Positions 1 to 11,290 of a stretch of DNA of 64,000 nt are shown here, piece by piece. The first letter of the stretch is position 1. Every line of letters starts with the position of its first letter. Position numbers and translations under genes: made by a program. Source of the stretch: Homarus americanus (lineage: Eukaryota; Arthropoda; Malacostraca; Decapoda; Nephropidae); assembly GCF_018991925.1 (NCBI RefSeq), contig NW_024726235.1, positions 3,654,135 through 3,718,134 on the forward strand, in the 5' to 3' direction. The notes under the pieces are model-generated. The model had not been told where the DNA came from. It saw only the letters and a program-made list of their open reading frames with translations, and made no database searches.

Positions 1-300
1 CGTCCTTCATCTCTCTTCGTCAATCCCCATCTCCTCTTCGTCCTTATCTCCTCTTCGTCAACCCCCCATCTCCTCTTTTGTCAACCCCCATCTCCTCTTC
101 GTCAAACCCCCATCTCCTCTTCGTCAACCCCTCTTCGTCAATCCCCCATCTCCTCTTCGTCAACCCCCCCCCATCTCCTCTTCGTCCTTCATCTCCTCCT
201 TTGTCGCCCCCCCATCTCCTCTTCGTTAACCCCCATCTCTCTTCGTCAACCACCCATCTCCTCTTCGTCAACCCCCCTCTCTCTCATCCAACTCTTCCTC
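1..300. repeat. pyrimidine-rich minisatellite, about 22-24 bp unit
   Basis: Repeated CCCCCATCTCCTCTTCGTCA units with variable C-run length and occasional deletions. Confidence 0.9.
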
Positions 301-327
301 CCCATCTTTTTCCTCCCTTGTGTTGTG

Positions 328-336
328 GAGAGAGAG

Positions 337-391
<55 letters not shown>
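328..391. repeat. (GA)n microsatellite
   Basis: Near-perfect GA repeat with two GAAA interruptions at its start. Confidence 0.98.
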
Positions 392-393
<2 letters not shown>

Positions 394-424
394 CCAGAGC
401 AAAGCAATACCCCTGGTTCTAATA

Positions 425-1069
425 ACTTGTAGTAGCTGGTCACTACCTATACTAAAGAATTTTTAGGAACAAAATCCATTTTTTGGCCGAAGCCAATGAC
501 AAAAATTAAGAGATCCTAAAGCCTTAAGGATCTTTGGCCAAAAATACTTTTCTCTCTGAACTAAAATTTAATGTGCCTAACTATTTAAGTACATCAGAAT
601 AATACACAAGCACCAAAAATGACCTCGAAACCCATAAGTGGCGAGTAATTAGCATGCAAAAGTAATTAAAATATTCTAAAAATCATTTGAACATTTTCTA
701 AAAGCCATTTGAACAAGTTATAATCAAGATATCAAATTTTGGTTAACAGATCGTAAGCAGCACATTCAGGAGTGCCTATACTGAAATTTTGAACAAAATC
801 CATTTTGGCCGAAAATGACCAAAAAAATTATCTACAACCTTAAAGGATTTTGGCCAAAAATACGTTTCTCTGAACCTAAATTTAATGTGCCTAACTATTT
901 AAGTACATCAGAATAATACACAAGCACCAAGAAATGACCTCAACCGCAAGTGGCGAGAGTAATTAGCATTGCAAAAGTAATTAAAATATTCTAAAAAATC
1001 ATTTGAACATTTTCACAAAGCCATTTGAACAAGTTATAATCAAGAATATCAAAATTTTGGTTAACAAAT
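425..1069. repeat. tandem pair of a ~320-bp AT-rich satellite unit, cut by the assembly gap
   Basis: The stretch starting near 466 (AACAAAATCCATTTTTTGGC...) recurs at about 790 in the same order: GGCCAAAAATAC, TTTAATGTGCCTAACTATTT, AGTACATCAGAATAATACAC, GGCGAG...TAATTAGCAT, AACAAGTTATAATCAAG. The copies are over 90% alike by eye with small indels. The second copy runs straight into the N run, so the array may be longer. Confidence 0.9.
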
Positions 1070-1169
1070 NNNNNNNNNNNNNNNNNNNNNNNNNNNNNNN
1101 NNNNNNNNNNNNNNNNNNNNNNNNNNNNNNNNNNNNNNNNNNNNNNNNNNNNNNNNNNNNNNNNNNNNN
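1070..1169. other. assembly gap (100 N)
   Basis: Exactly 100 N, the usual placeholder for a scaffold gap of unknown size. Sequence left and right of it is unrelated. Confidence 0.99.
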
Positions 1170-1507
1170 GCTCTTAACCCCTCCCCATACACCCCAGTTT
1201 AACCCCTTCCATCCTCCCCACCCCACCCCATCCCCTCCCCAGCTTGATACCCTTTACCACCCCCAGTAATGCACACATCAAACATGAATTTAACGTGTTG
1301 GAGAGGGCCACTTCTGGTACTCTATAAAAGGTCTTCCGTCGTAGCCCTGAGTGAGCCATTTGAGTTGACGAATGTGGCCCACCTCCAACAGGCCTACCCG
1401 ACAGAAACGTCCATAAGAGGGTGTAGTTAAATACGACATTAATATTAGTTAAGTGAGTGTCTTAGGGATGATATATGGCTCTTATTTCCCATGTCGCAGC
1501 TGAGACA

Positions 1508-1566
<59 letters not shown>

Positions 1567-1838
1567 ATATGGGTCACCTGATTAGACCCCAGCTTATTTC
1601 ACCTGTAGATCAACCTTACACAAATCTAACCTCACCTAACCCTCCGGTAGCGTTAGGGTGTGACAATCTTCAAGCGATATAAGCAGAGGGTGTTCAATAT
1701 CTCTCTCTCCCCAGGTGACATAAATCCGAGTTATGGGACGAGACATTAAAACCATTAACCAACAGTCTTAACTTCACTTGGGATTATAATCTTGTTATTG
1801 TCTCGACGTCTCAGAGCCAGGATGCGTTTCACTGTACG

Positions 1839-1871
<33 letters not shown>

Positions 1872-1922
1872 ACACACACACACGCACACACACACGCACA
1901 CACACACACGCGCACGCGCACG

Positions 1923-1968
<46 letters not shown>

Positions 1969-2015
1969 ACACTGGTACATGACGTGTATCAACATTATTA
2001 TTTTTATTTTGTTTA
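1170..2015. other. C-rich tract, unique DNA and two (AC)n microsatellites, no gene seen
   Basis: 1170-1265 is C-rich (CCCCACCCCATCCC). 1266-1505 is unique, with a TATAAAAGG at about 1323 that has no supported gene after it. (AC)n lies at 1510-1563, and a compound AC/GC tract at about 1839-1975. Confidence 0.85.
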
Positions 2016-2230
2016 CCCCGAGGGGCTAGTTTATTAAGTAACCTCTACATCCTGCAAGGTGAAGCGCAGAAGGCATAGCGCCCATCTGGGAAGCATGCGT
2101 AGTTCATGCTTGCCTTTATGACTCATGCGTTAACGGCGTATAAACCTGAAGGGTCATGGGTTTTGTCAGCAAGTTACATAAAGTGACAGAATGATGAGTG
2201 TGTGGGGAAATTCCAGTACAACTTAACTGG
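2016..2230. repeat. dispersed repeat family A, copy 1 (~215 bp)
   Basis: Shares long identical blocks with 38919-39152: GGTGAAGCGCAGAAG, GCGCCCATCTGGGAAGCATG, CGTAGTTCATGCTT, and GTCAGCAAGTTACATAAAGT followed by GACAGAATGATGAGTGTGTG. No coding capacity and no clear tRNA boxes, so it is probably a short transposable element of undetermined class. Confidence 0.85.
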
Positions 2231-2565
2231 TTAAAGGGAAACCAGGTCCCTCATGCCAGGCCTGTCCCTAGGAGGAGGATATCTGGTCAGGGAGGGAAGA
2301 GGTGTTAGTATTGGAGTCATCAGTGGTTTGTACGTAAGAAAGTCAGAGTTACCTCGGGAGTTTGGGTAGGGCCCCTGGGAGCAGAGACTGGGGTGTCGGG
2401 CTATCAACAGGATGTCACTTGATAACTTCACAGTCTTATGAAGGTCACGTGTTGTGAATCTGTTAAGTCAGTCAATCAGTTAGTTAATCAGTCATTCAGT
2501 CAAACAGGTAACAATGACTCCTTATGGATATACCTGTAATTAAACAAATTTAAAACTAACCAAAT

Positions 2566-4035
2566 TTAACCCCTTGACGAAGAGCTTATACCATCGGCCT
2601 TAAAGGGTTAAATCTTATACCATCGTCTTCAAAGGGTTAAATCTTATACCATCGTCTTCAAAGGGTTAAATCTTAAACCATCGTCTTCAAAGGGTTAAAT
2701 CTTTACCATCGTCTTTAAAGGGTTAAATCTTATACCATCGTCTCAAAGGGTTAAATCTTAAACCATCGTCTTCAGGGTTAAATCTTATACCATCGTCTTC
2801 AAAGGTTAAATCTAAAACCATCGTCTTCAAAGGGGTTAAATCTTATACCATCGTCTTTAAAGGTTAAATCTTAAACCATCGTCTTCAAAGGGTTAAATCT
2901 TATACCATCGTCTTTAAAGGTTAAATCTTAAAACCATCGTCTTCAAAGGGTTAAATCATATAATCGTCTTCAAAGGGGTTAAATCTATACCATCGTCTTC
3001 AAAGGGTTAAATCTTAAAACCATCGTCTTCGGTTAAATCTTATACCATCGTCTTTAAGGGTTAAATCTTATACCATCGTCTCAAAGGGTTAAATCTTATA
3101 TAATCGCCTCAAAGGGTTAAATCTATACCATCGTCTTCAAAGGGTTAAATCTTATACAATCGTCCTCAAAGGGTTAAATCTAAAACCATCGTCTTAAAGG
3201 TTAAATCTTATACCATCGTCTTCAAAGGGTTAAATCTTATACAATCGTCCTCAAAGGGTTAAATCTTAAACCATCGTCTTTAAAGGTTAAATCTTATACC
3301 ATCGTCTTCAAAGGGTTAAATCTATACCATCGTCTTCGGTTAAATCTTAAACCATCGTCTTTAAAGAGTTAAATCTTAAAACCATCGTTTTAAAAGGGTT
3401 AAATCTAAACCATCGTTTTCAAGGGTTAAATCTTTAAAACCATCGTTTTCAAAGGGTTAAATCTTATATAATCGTCTTCAAAGGTTAAATCTTATCGTCT
3501 TCAAAGGGTTAAATCTAAACCATCGTTCAAAGGGTTAAATCTTAAAACCATCGTCCTCAAAGGGTTAAATCTTATATAATCGTTTTCAAGGGTTAAATCT
3601 ATACCATCGTTTTCAAAGGGTTAAATCTTAAACCATCGTCTTCAAAGGGTTAAATCTAAAACCATCGTCTTCAAAGGTTAAATCTTAAAACCATCGTCTT
3701 CAAGGTTAAATCTTAAAACCATCGTCCCGGTTAAATCTTATATAATCGTCTTCAAAAGGGTTAAATCTTATACCATCGTTTTCAAAGGGTTAAATCTTAA
3801 AACCATCGCTTCAAGGTTAAATCCCAAAACCATCGCTTTCAAAGGTTAAATCTAAAACCATCGTCTTCAAAGGGTTAAATCTTAAAACCATCGTCTTCAA
3901 AGGGTTAAATCTTAAAACCATCGTCTTCAAAGGGTTAAATCTTAAAACCATCGTCTTCAAGGGAAATCTAAAACCATCGTCTTCAAAGGGTTAAATCTTA
4001 AAACCACGTCCTCAAAGGGTTAACGAAAAACCATA
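2566..4035. repeat. 29-bp satellite array, about 50 copies
   Basis: The unit is AAAGGGTTAAATCTTATACC plus ATCGTCTTC. Copies differ mostly by one- or two-base indels in the A/G/T runs and by loss of part of the unit, plus C/T changes in ATCGTC. Because 29 is not a multiple of three there is no long frame. The same unit skeleton recurs near 33.5 kb. Confidence 0.95.
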
Positions 4036-4770
4036 GTCCACAAATGGGTTAATAGAACGAAAACTATCATAATCATTCTAAACACACCCATAACCCAATC
4101 CACCTCCCAAATATCCCAACAAAATTAAAGAAAAATAAAGTTCCCCAGACCACAAACGTTTACATATTTAAGACAAAACAAAAAGAAACAACAGTGAGGG
4201 GAAGGAGGAACTTTTCAGCCTTAACAAAAGAACAGCGGTAAACAAACTGTCGACATACCACACAGGAGTGAGTTTGAGGGGGTTAGAGGGGTTGTGGGAG
4301 GGGGTTGGGGTGGGGATACTGAAGGGATGGGAATGAATAAGGGAAGGTGGGGGAAGAGGGAGGTTGGGTGCAGGTTGAGGAAGGTGGGTGCCAGAGGGTA
4401 GGAAGGGGGTAGGGAGGGAAAGGGATGGTGGAGGAGGGAAGAGCATGGTGGTAAGGAGGGAAGAGGGATGGTAGATGGTGGATAGGAGGAGGGTAGGGTG
4501 GTTGATCTTACAGTGGCGAATTCCCCCAAAGAAAAACCTAACCAAAGATAAAATAACTCAAAAGTATCTGAGTAGGTTTTATGAAAGAGACTCTCACTAT
4601 AGCTGTTCCTGAAGAGTTTTATAAGGAGTATAATCATCACCGTGAAATAGATATATAATGTGGTTTAGTTTTAAGAAAGATTTATACATGTTATATAGTT
4701 AGTTTTCTTTCGTGAGTCAGTTCAAACAAAAGTCCAATTACCAGTAAGTATTTCTGAGGTCGAAGTCTTA
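4036..4770. other. AT-rich flank and G-rich tract, no gene seen
   Basis: 4036-4200 is A-rich. 4260-4500 is GGGAGG/GGTGG-rich. 4501-4770 is unique AT-rich sequence. The open frames across the G-rich tract are low-complexity artefacts. Confidence 0.7.
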
Positions 4771-4784
4771 AGGGACAATCAATC

Positions 4785-4985
4785 TATACAAGGCTTCAAC
4801 AGAGTCCATCCACACGAGCCTTCCACAGAGATAAAGTCAACCCACATGAACCTTCCAGAGAGGGTAAAGAGTCAACCCACATGAACCCTCCACAGAAAGT
4901 CAACCCACACTAAGCTTCAAAGGAAAGTCAATCCACACGAAGCCTCAAGAAGACACAAAGTCAATCCACACACGTCGCCACTGAT
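4785..4985. repeat. minisatellite, ~28-32 bp unit
   Basis: Degenerate copies of AGTCAACCCACATGAACCTT plus CCACAGAG, around six repeats with variable spacing. Confidence 0.8.
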
Positions 4986-5117
4986 TCCTCCGATACATCG
5001 AACTTAGCTCATAAATACCGGCAGAGTTAGAAGATTGAAAACACAGACACACAGGCAGGCCAGCCGTCAAACTTCCATAATTGATTCTCGGGGAGCGATG
5101 AGAAGTGTGATGAATTA

Positions 5118-6050
5118 AGAGGGAACTCGAGAGGGGTGGGTAATGGAGGGAGTGGGGCGAGAGAGGGGTGGGTGAAGGAGGGAGTAAGGAGGGGTGGGGT
5201 GGAAGGAGGGAGAAGGAGTAGAGGGGTGGGTAAAGGAGGGAGGGGCGAGTAAGGTAAAGGAGGTGAGTGGGGCGAGTAGAGGGGGTGGGAAGGAGGGAGG
5301 GGGTGGAGGAGGGGGTGAAGGAGGAGGGGGCGAGTAGGAGGGCAAGAAAGGAGGGGAGGGGGCGAGTAGAGGGGTGGGGTGGGGACAGGAGGGGAAGGAG
5401 TAAGGGTGGGTGAAGGAGGGAGGGGCGAGTAGAGGGGTGGGGTAAAGGAGGGAGTGGGTGAGTAAGGGGTGGGTAAAGGAGGAGGGGGCGAGTAGAGGTG
5501 GGGTGAAGGAGAGAGCGGGGCGAGGCGGGGTGGGGTGAAGGAGGGAGGTGAGTAAGGGGTGGGTAAAGGAGGAGTGGGGCGAGTAGAGGGGTGGGTGAAG
5601 GAGGGAGGCGAGTAAGGTGGGTGAAGGGAGGGAGGGGCGAGCAGGAGGTGGGGTAAAGGAGGGAGTGGGGCGAGTAAGGTGGGTAAAGGAGGGGAGGCGA
5701 GAGGGGTGGGTAAAGGAGGAGGGGAGAGTAGAGGGTGGGTAAAGGAGGAGGGGCGAGTAAGGGGTGGGGGTGATGAGGGTGTGGCGGCGTTTACAATAGT
5801 GGGAAGGAAGGTGAAGAAGGGAGGGAAGGGTGGGTGAAGTAGGAAGTGGAGTGAGTGGAGGGATGGGTGAAAGAAGGAGTGAAGAGGTGGGTGAAGGAAG
5901 TGAGGGGGGTGAAGGTGGTAATGAGGAGTAGATGAAGGAGTGGAGGTAATAAAGTGATAAAGAAGGTGAGAGGAGCTGATGAAGGAGGGAGTGGGGGTTG
6001 AGGGAATTAGTGGAGGGATGGGTAAAGGAGGGGGGTGGAGGAGGGGGGGA
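5118..6050. repeat. purine-rich G minisatellite, ~30-40 bp unit
   Basis: Repeats of GGTGGGTGAAGGAGGGAG plus GGGCGAGTAGAGG with many indels. Nearly all purine plus T on the plus strand. The long minus-strand frame here is Pro/Ser low-complexity, not a gene. Confidence 0.9.
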
Positions 6051-6264
6051 CCCAGGAACAGGGGTGGAAGAGGGAAAGAATGACACGGTAGAGGAGGGTG
6101 TGGGAGGAGGAGGGGGGGAGGTCAGGGGAGAGTCGATACACATAAAATTGGAATCTGGGAATCATGCAGACAGGACGAGGGAGTGTGAGGGGTTACCCGT
6201 CCCAACAAGCCTGTCCTTGTGACTTCCCCGTCTTAACAAAACACCGAATCCCCGTCCCAAAGAG

Positions 6265-6533
6265 GTAGCAGCGACGGACGGGGTGGAGGGCGGCGACGCA
6301 CGGGGTGGAGGGCGGCGACGCACGGGGTGGAGGGCGGCGACGGACGGGGTGGAGGGCGGCGACGGACGGGGTGGAGGGCGGCGACGGACGGGGTGGAGGG
6401 CGGCGACGGACGGGGTGGAGGGCGGCGACGGACGGGGTGGAGGGCGGCGATGGACGGGTGGAGGGCGGCGACGGATGGGGTGGAGGGCGGCGACGGATGG
6501 GGTGGAGGGCGGCGACGGACGGGGTGGAGGGAT
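6265..6533. repeat. 22-bp GC-rich minisatellite, array 1
   Basis: About 12 copies of GGACGGGGTGGAGGGCGGCG plus AC, with a few C/T changes. GC content is far above the surroundings. Confidence 0.95.
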
Positions 6534-6992
6534 TGATTTTGCCGCTTGCAGCGGCTACTTTATTGTGCACCCCACACTCATCCTGTGAGCGGTAGCGCAA
6601 AAGGGTTACAGAGTAGAGTTTACAAAGGGTCATAATAATTAACCCCCGTTGTCAGGATATTATGGCACTGAAAGTTACACAGTATTTCATTTACATTATT
6701 TGTTTAGTTCTATACATAAAGGGTAACTTATTCACAAATGCGTGAGAACAGGCGTGTGAGGCAGTATGTCTGGCCTCACACTTTGTTATTCACATTTACG
6801 TGAGAGGTATTCAAGCACATTGCGTATTTGGTTCTGTACAATACATGAGAATTGATATAGTTACTAAGTGCAAAAAAGTGGATACAATCTTAATATGTCG
6901 GCTATCTTGCCATTAGAGATGAAGTGTTGTGCCATTTCACACACAGTGTGCTTGGACCTGTCCCTAAAAGGTTCTATCTTCACACAGTCGAG

Positions 6993-7222
6993 GGGAGGCG
7001 ACGGACGGGGTGGAGGGAGGCGACGGACGGGGTGGAGGGCGGCGACGGACAGGGTGGAGGGCGGCGACGGACGGGGTGGAGGGCGGCGACGGACGGGGTG
7101 GAGGGCGGCGACGGACGGGGTGGAGGGCGGCGACGGACGGGGTGGAGGAAGGCGACGGACGGAGTGGAGGGCGGCGACGGATGGGGTGGAGGGCGGCGAC
7201 GGACGGGGTGGAGGGCGGCGTC
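6993..7222. repeat. 22-bp GC-rich minisatellite, array 2
   Basis: About ten copies of the same 22-bp unit as 6265-6533, separated from it by about 460 bp of unrelated AT-richer DNA. Confidence 0.95.
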
Positions 7223-7499
7223 TCCTCCACACAGCGCGGATACAAAGTGGTAATTGAAGCTTGTCAGTGGTCGCGTCCTACACCACACTCCCGCCGCTGT
7301 TATCATAAGCACTACAAACTTTTTACTCTTGTAAGTAACTTCTTCAAGGGCTATCCTCCTCCTCTTCCTCCACCCCTCCTCCTCTTCTGCCTTCGCTTCT
7401 CCGCCTTCACCTCCCCTGAGAACCGAACTTCAGTTGGCTTCCCTTCCCTCTCCTTCCTCTTCCCTTTCCCCTCCCCCTTCCCTCCTCCCCTTCCAGCTA

Positions 7500-7830
7500 A
7501 CCGCCCACATTTTGGGGTGTTTACGAGGTCGTTTGCATATATTTACTTCACCAGAATTGCATGTGTTTCGTAGATGTTTTGGTCTATGTATGTAAAGGCT
7601 TGTTTGTGACGGTGGTTTGTTTTCAATGCATTTATTGAGAAAATACTTCAGAGACATTTTCCGCGGCGTATTGTAGAGGCGCGTCAGACACTCGCGAATA
7701 GTCAATGGTTTAGAAGTTTTGCAAATACTGTGTCCCAGTTTATACACAAACTTGTCGCGATAAGACACGTGGGGGCCCAGTAACTCCACACCAATGTTGT
7801 AGTGCGCCTCGAATGTGTTTTTTTTTAGGG
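7500..7830 (-). other. unidentified coding-like island between minisatellites
   Basis: The minus strand has one frame open for over 100 codons, reading FEAHYNIGVELLGPHVSYRD, KFVYKLGHSICKTSKPLTIR, ECLTRLYNTPRKMSLKYFLN and KCIENKPPSQTSLYIHRPKH. The composition is balanced and CpG-containing, unlike the low-complexity DNA on either side. I do not recognise the product. A candidate donor GAA|GTAAAT lies near 7546. It could be an isolated exon, an old insertion from a large DNA element, or a chance frame. Confidence 0.35.
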
Positions 7831-7964
7831 GGGGAGGTGGGAGGGGAGGGTGAGAGTGAGTGAAGGAGGAAGCAGCGAGAGAGGATTGAGGGAAGAGTGT
7901 GTGAAAGGGAAGAGAATGTGAGAGGAAAGAAGGTGTGAGAGGGATGAGGGAACAGGGAGAGAAG

Positions 7965-8335
7965 GATGTTGGAAAGATTTATGAGGAATGGTGATAGAAG
8001 GGGAGGGAGGGGTGGTGATAGAAGGGGAGGGGTGGTGATAGAAGGGGAGGGAGGGGTGGTGATAGGGGGAAGGGGGGGAGGGGGTGATAGATAGAAAGGG
8101 GGTGGAAGAAGGGGAGGGGTGGTGATAGAAGGAGGGGAGGGGTGGTGATAGAAGGGGATAGAAGGGGAGGGTGGTGGATAGAAGGAGGGGGTGGTGATAG
8201 AAGGGGAGGGGTGGTGATAGAAGGGAGGAGGGGTGGTGATAGAAGGGGAGGGCAGGGATGGTGATAGAAGGGGAGGGGAGGGTGGTGATAGAAGGGGGAG
8301 GGGTGGTGATAGAAGGGGGGAGGGGTGGGGTCGTA
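7965..8335. repeat. minisatellite, ~20 bp GATAGAAGGGGAGGGGTGGT unit
   Basis: Repeated unit with single-base and short indel variation. All open frames across it are low-complexity. Confidence 0.9.
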
Positions 8336-9140
8336 AGAAAAGAAAGTGAGAAGATGAAGGAAAGGTGGGGTGGGATGGTGAGGGAAAGGGGAGGGAGAGT
8401 GAAAGTGAGTGAAGGAAGGAACAGGAAGAGAGGGATGAAAGAACGGAGGAACAGGGTGAGGGGGTGAGAGACAGGGAAGAAGGGAAGAGATTGAAGGAAG
8501 TATGACGGAAAAGGTAATGAGAGAAAAAGAGAGAAAGAGAGAGAGAGATATTATTCTTTCCTTCCTCCTACTGCAGCTGTCTCTCTCTCCTTCCATCTCT
8601 CCCGCCCACTTTCTGCAACCGCCTCTCCCTCTCTTCCTCTCTCCCTGTCTCTCCATACCTCTCCCATTCAATCCTCTCCCTTCTTCCTTCCTTCATTCCA
8701 TCCCCTTTGCTTCACTCATCCTCCCTCTCGTCCTAGCCATCACCCTCCCTATACATTGTATCCTTGTCTTCGTTCCACCCATTGCCTTTCCTGCATCCCC
8801 TCTAGTCTCTCTCCTACATTCACACCTCCCCTCCCTTTCTCCCGCCCTCTTTCCTTCCTTCCGTGGCTCCCCAATGGTGGTGAGGCCCGCGTCGCCTGCC
8901 AGGATCACACCTCCTACACTACAGGGAGGAATAACTGACATTTCAATGAGATCAGGGGCTTCAGGAGGCATAACTGACATTTCAATAGGATCAAGCCTCG
9001 TCGGCTGGGATTCGGCCGCCAGAATTTTACATTGGTTGGATCAAGAAATTGTAAAAACGTCAAAGACGAGGGATTTCTTGATGCGCCTCGCCGCTTTACG
9101 TCACTACTCGTGTGATTCTTACTGAACGTGAGGTTTTGTT
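8336..9140. other. purine then pyrimidine tracts and short unique DNA, no gene supported
   Basis: 8340-8550 is GA-rich and 8555-8870 is CT-rich (CCTTCC, CTCTCC). 8880-9125 is unique and holds two copies of ATAACTGACATTTCAAT (about 8930 and 8969). A plus-strand frame to 9125 has no recognisable domain. Confidence 0.6.
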
Positions 9141-9145
9141 TTATG

Positions 9146-9148
<3 letters not shown>

Positions 9149-9232
<84 letters not shown>
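9149..9232. repeat. (TA)n microsatellite
   Basis: Perfect alternating TA. Confidence 0.99.
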
Positions 9233-9235
<3 letters not shown>

Positions 9236-9612
9236 TCTACAAAAGATATTCCCGAATTCCCGATTTTAAACAAATATTACGTGAAAAATAACGAGGCCTC
9301 TTTTTCCCTCTGGGTATATGTCAAAAAATTAAGTTTTTATTCCACCAATACCATCAACTTTTGACAAATTTGATGGAGAGGATATGAGAAGCTGGTAGAA
9401 AAGTTTTGTATGATACAGTACAAAGTGTATGGAGGAAACAGAATACTGCTTTGATGTCAGCAGAGTCACACGAGGAACTCATATTGAACTTGTTTACCTA
9501 GAAAGTTTTTCATTATTAGTATATCTTACTTTTTGTTGGACTTGTGTAAAGTTTTTTTGTCACAAATGTTTTAAACCGGGAAGATGATATATAACAGAGA
9601 TAACTAGCTAAC

Positions 9613-9616
<4 letters not shown>

Positions 9617-9687
<71 letters not shown>
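9617..9687. repeat. (TA)n microsatellite
   Basis: Perfect alternating TA. Confidence 0.99.
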
Positions 9688-9691
<4 letters not shown>

Positions 9692-9850
9692 AAACATCAC
9701 CACTATACACCTCCCCACCACCACATAGCTCCCACCAGCGGGACGCCATAGTGGTTATGCTTTACAACAAAACTTTTGCCAAAAATCAAAGTTTATTGGA
9801 AAGGTTTCAGCTTGGAATAGAATCTATTTTCTTTATTTGAGGCAATAAAG

Positions 9851-9852
<2 letters not shown>

Positions 9853-9920
<68 letters not shown>
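9853..9920. repeat. (GA)n microsatellite
   Basis: Perfect GA dinucleotide repeat. Confidence 0.99.
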
Positions 9921-9923
<3 letters not shown>

Positions 9924-10095
9924 ACATGGACCTGGGCTGGTTGTTCACATACTGTACTTTAAAAGCAGCCAGCACGACTCTCTTTAACTAATACAAACCA
10001 TCTCAATTAAATGCAGCTTCTCACATCTTTTTCCTCTGGATCTTATGTGTGTGTATATATCTTTTCAGAGCCGGACAAAAGAGCAACAAAGATTC

Positions 10096-10280
10096 AGAGA
10101 GGAGGGAGGAGAGGAGGGGAGAGAGGGGGAAGGGGAGGTCGAGAGGAGAAGAGAGAGGAAAGAAAGGGAGAGAGAGAGGAAGGGGAGAGGGGAAGGGGAA
10201 AGGGGAGGAAGAGGGGGGAAGGGGAAGGAGGAAGGGGAGGGGGGAAGGAGGAAGGGGAGGGGGGAAGGGGGCAGGAGGAG
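10096..10280. repeat. GGGGAA-rich purine tract
   Basis: Nearly pure purine on the plus strand, units such as GGGGAGGGGGAAGGAGGAA. Confidence 0.9.
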
Positions 10281-10578
10281 AGAGGTCCACTTTCTTCAGG
10301 TTAAAGTATAAAAGGTTTTTTTTGTAGAGAAAAGAGGGGTGAAGGAAGATTAGAGGTGGGGGAAGGAAGTTATAGTTCGAAAATTGAAGAAATTTAGGAG
10401 GAGGTAAGAGAGGGCGGGCTGACCGCCTAGCTAAGCTAATAGTGTGTTAGGGTTGTGTCATGGGTTAGTTATTGTCTGTCGGTACTAGACATCCTCCCTG
10501 TCCCATATATTGGTGTTTTGAGGGCCTTATTTCATATTACGCCGACCCTACTGGCGGATGCTGGTCTAGGGAGGTTGT

Positions 10579-11290
10579 CTATTGCCTGGCCGTATAGATC
10601 AGGGGTGGTAATGGACCTTTTGAGATTTGGTAACCTTTTGGGAACCATATATGGTTGTTGTCGTTATCTGGTGGGAGTCTTTGAAGGAGTTCTTGCTCTG
10701 ATCGTTCTATCTTTTGCCAGATTCTAGTGGCCAGGGTGTGCAGCTGCTGGTTGATGGGTTTTATTCTCGGATCTCTATGTATCTCGGCTGTGGTTCTAGT
10801 GAAGGGGTATCTTTCACCTGTGACGAATCTTAGGGCTTCATTTTGGACCACCTGTAATTTTAATATTTGAGTGGTGCTCATAGTATGAAGAGGTATTGCT
10901 GGGAAAGTTAATATCGGTGTGATAAATGATGTCACCAGGCAGAGTTTTATTTTCTCAGGAAGCGCTTTAAAGCGGTATAGTTTTCTCGGCTCTCTTCTTG
11001 CCTTTTCCTTCCTGCTGTGGACATGATGGGAGTAACCTGTCGTGGATATATACAGGCCCAGGAGGGTGCCTCTGCTTTTGTATTCTATCTGGGCATTATT
11101 GGTTACTAATGGATGGATTTTCCTTCTGCATAAGGGTATCACTGTGAATTTCGGGAGACTGGTTTGGATTTTCCATTGTTTTTCGTAATTATTTACCCAT
11201 TGTAATTCCCGCTTGGTGTTGTCGACCTGTAACGCTCGCGATTTTCCTTGATGTGTTGTTATTTAAGTGATGTCATCTGCATAAGGGTGG
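10579..11290 (-). pseudogene. non-LTR retrotransposon (Jockey/I-like) reverse-transcriptase fragment
   Basis: The minus strand begins with the catalytic YADD box (TATGCAGATGAC at 11283-11272), then an in-frame TAA (11265-11263) where relatives have Gln. An uninterrupted frame follows to the stop at 10579. It contains LQWVNNYEKQWKIQTSLPKF, GLYISTTGYSHHVHSRKEKA, KLCLVTSFITPILTFPAIPL, LKLQVVQNEALRFVTGERYP and PINQQLHTLATRIWQKIE, the thumb and C-terminal region of Jockey/I-type ORF2. Everything 5' of YADD is replaced by G-rich simple sequence. A single nonsense change over about 230 codons suggests fairly recent decay. Confidence 0.85.

Noticed and set aside
1318..1330. TATAAAAGG as a promoter
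   Set aside because: No initiator, coding exon or other gene evidence follows; the word is expected by chance in 64 kb.
2571..4040. Possible CRISPR-like array of short direct repeats
   Set aside because: The 29-bp units are head to tail with no spacers of unique sequence, and the host is eukaryotic, so it is a satellite.
5115..6143. 342-codon open frame on the minus strand
   Set aside because: Pure Pro/Ser/Thr low complexity imposed by the purine-rich minisatellite. No start context, domain or splice signals.
6283..6588. Overlapping Gly/Arg-rich frames in several phases
   Set aside because: All phases of the 22-bp GC-rich repeat are open on both strands, which is a property of the repeat rather than coding.
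7979..8671. 230-codon minus-strand frame
   Set aside because: Translation of the GATAGAAGGGGAGGGGTGGT minisatellite and CT tracts; no complexity.
10455..10727. 90-codon plus-strand frame
   Set aside because: Antisense to the retrotransposon fragment, which has clear homology on the other strand.
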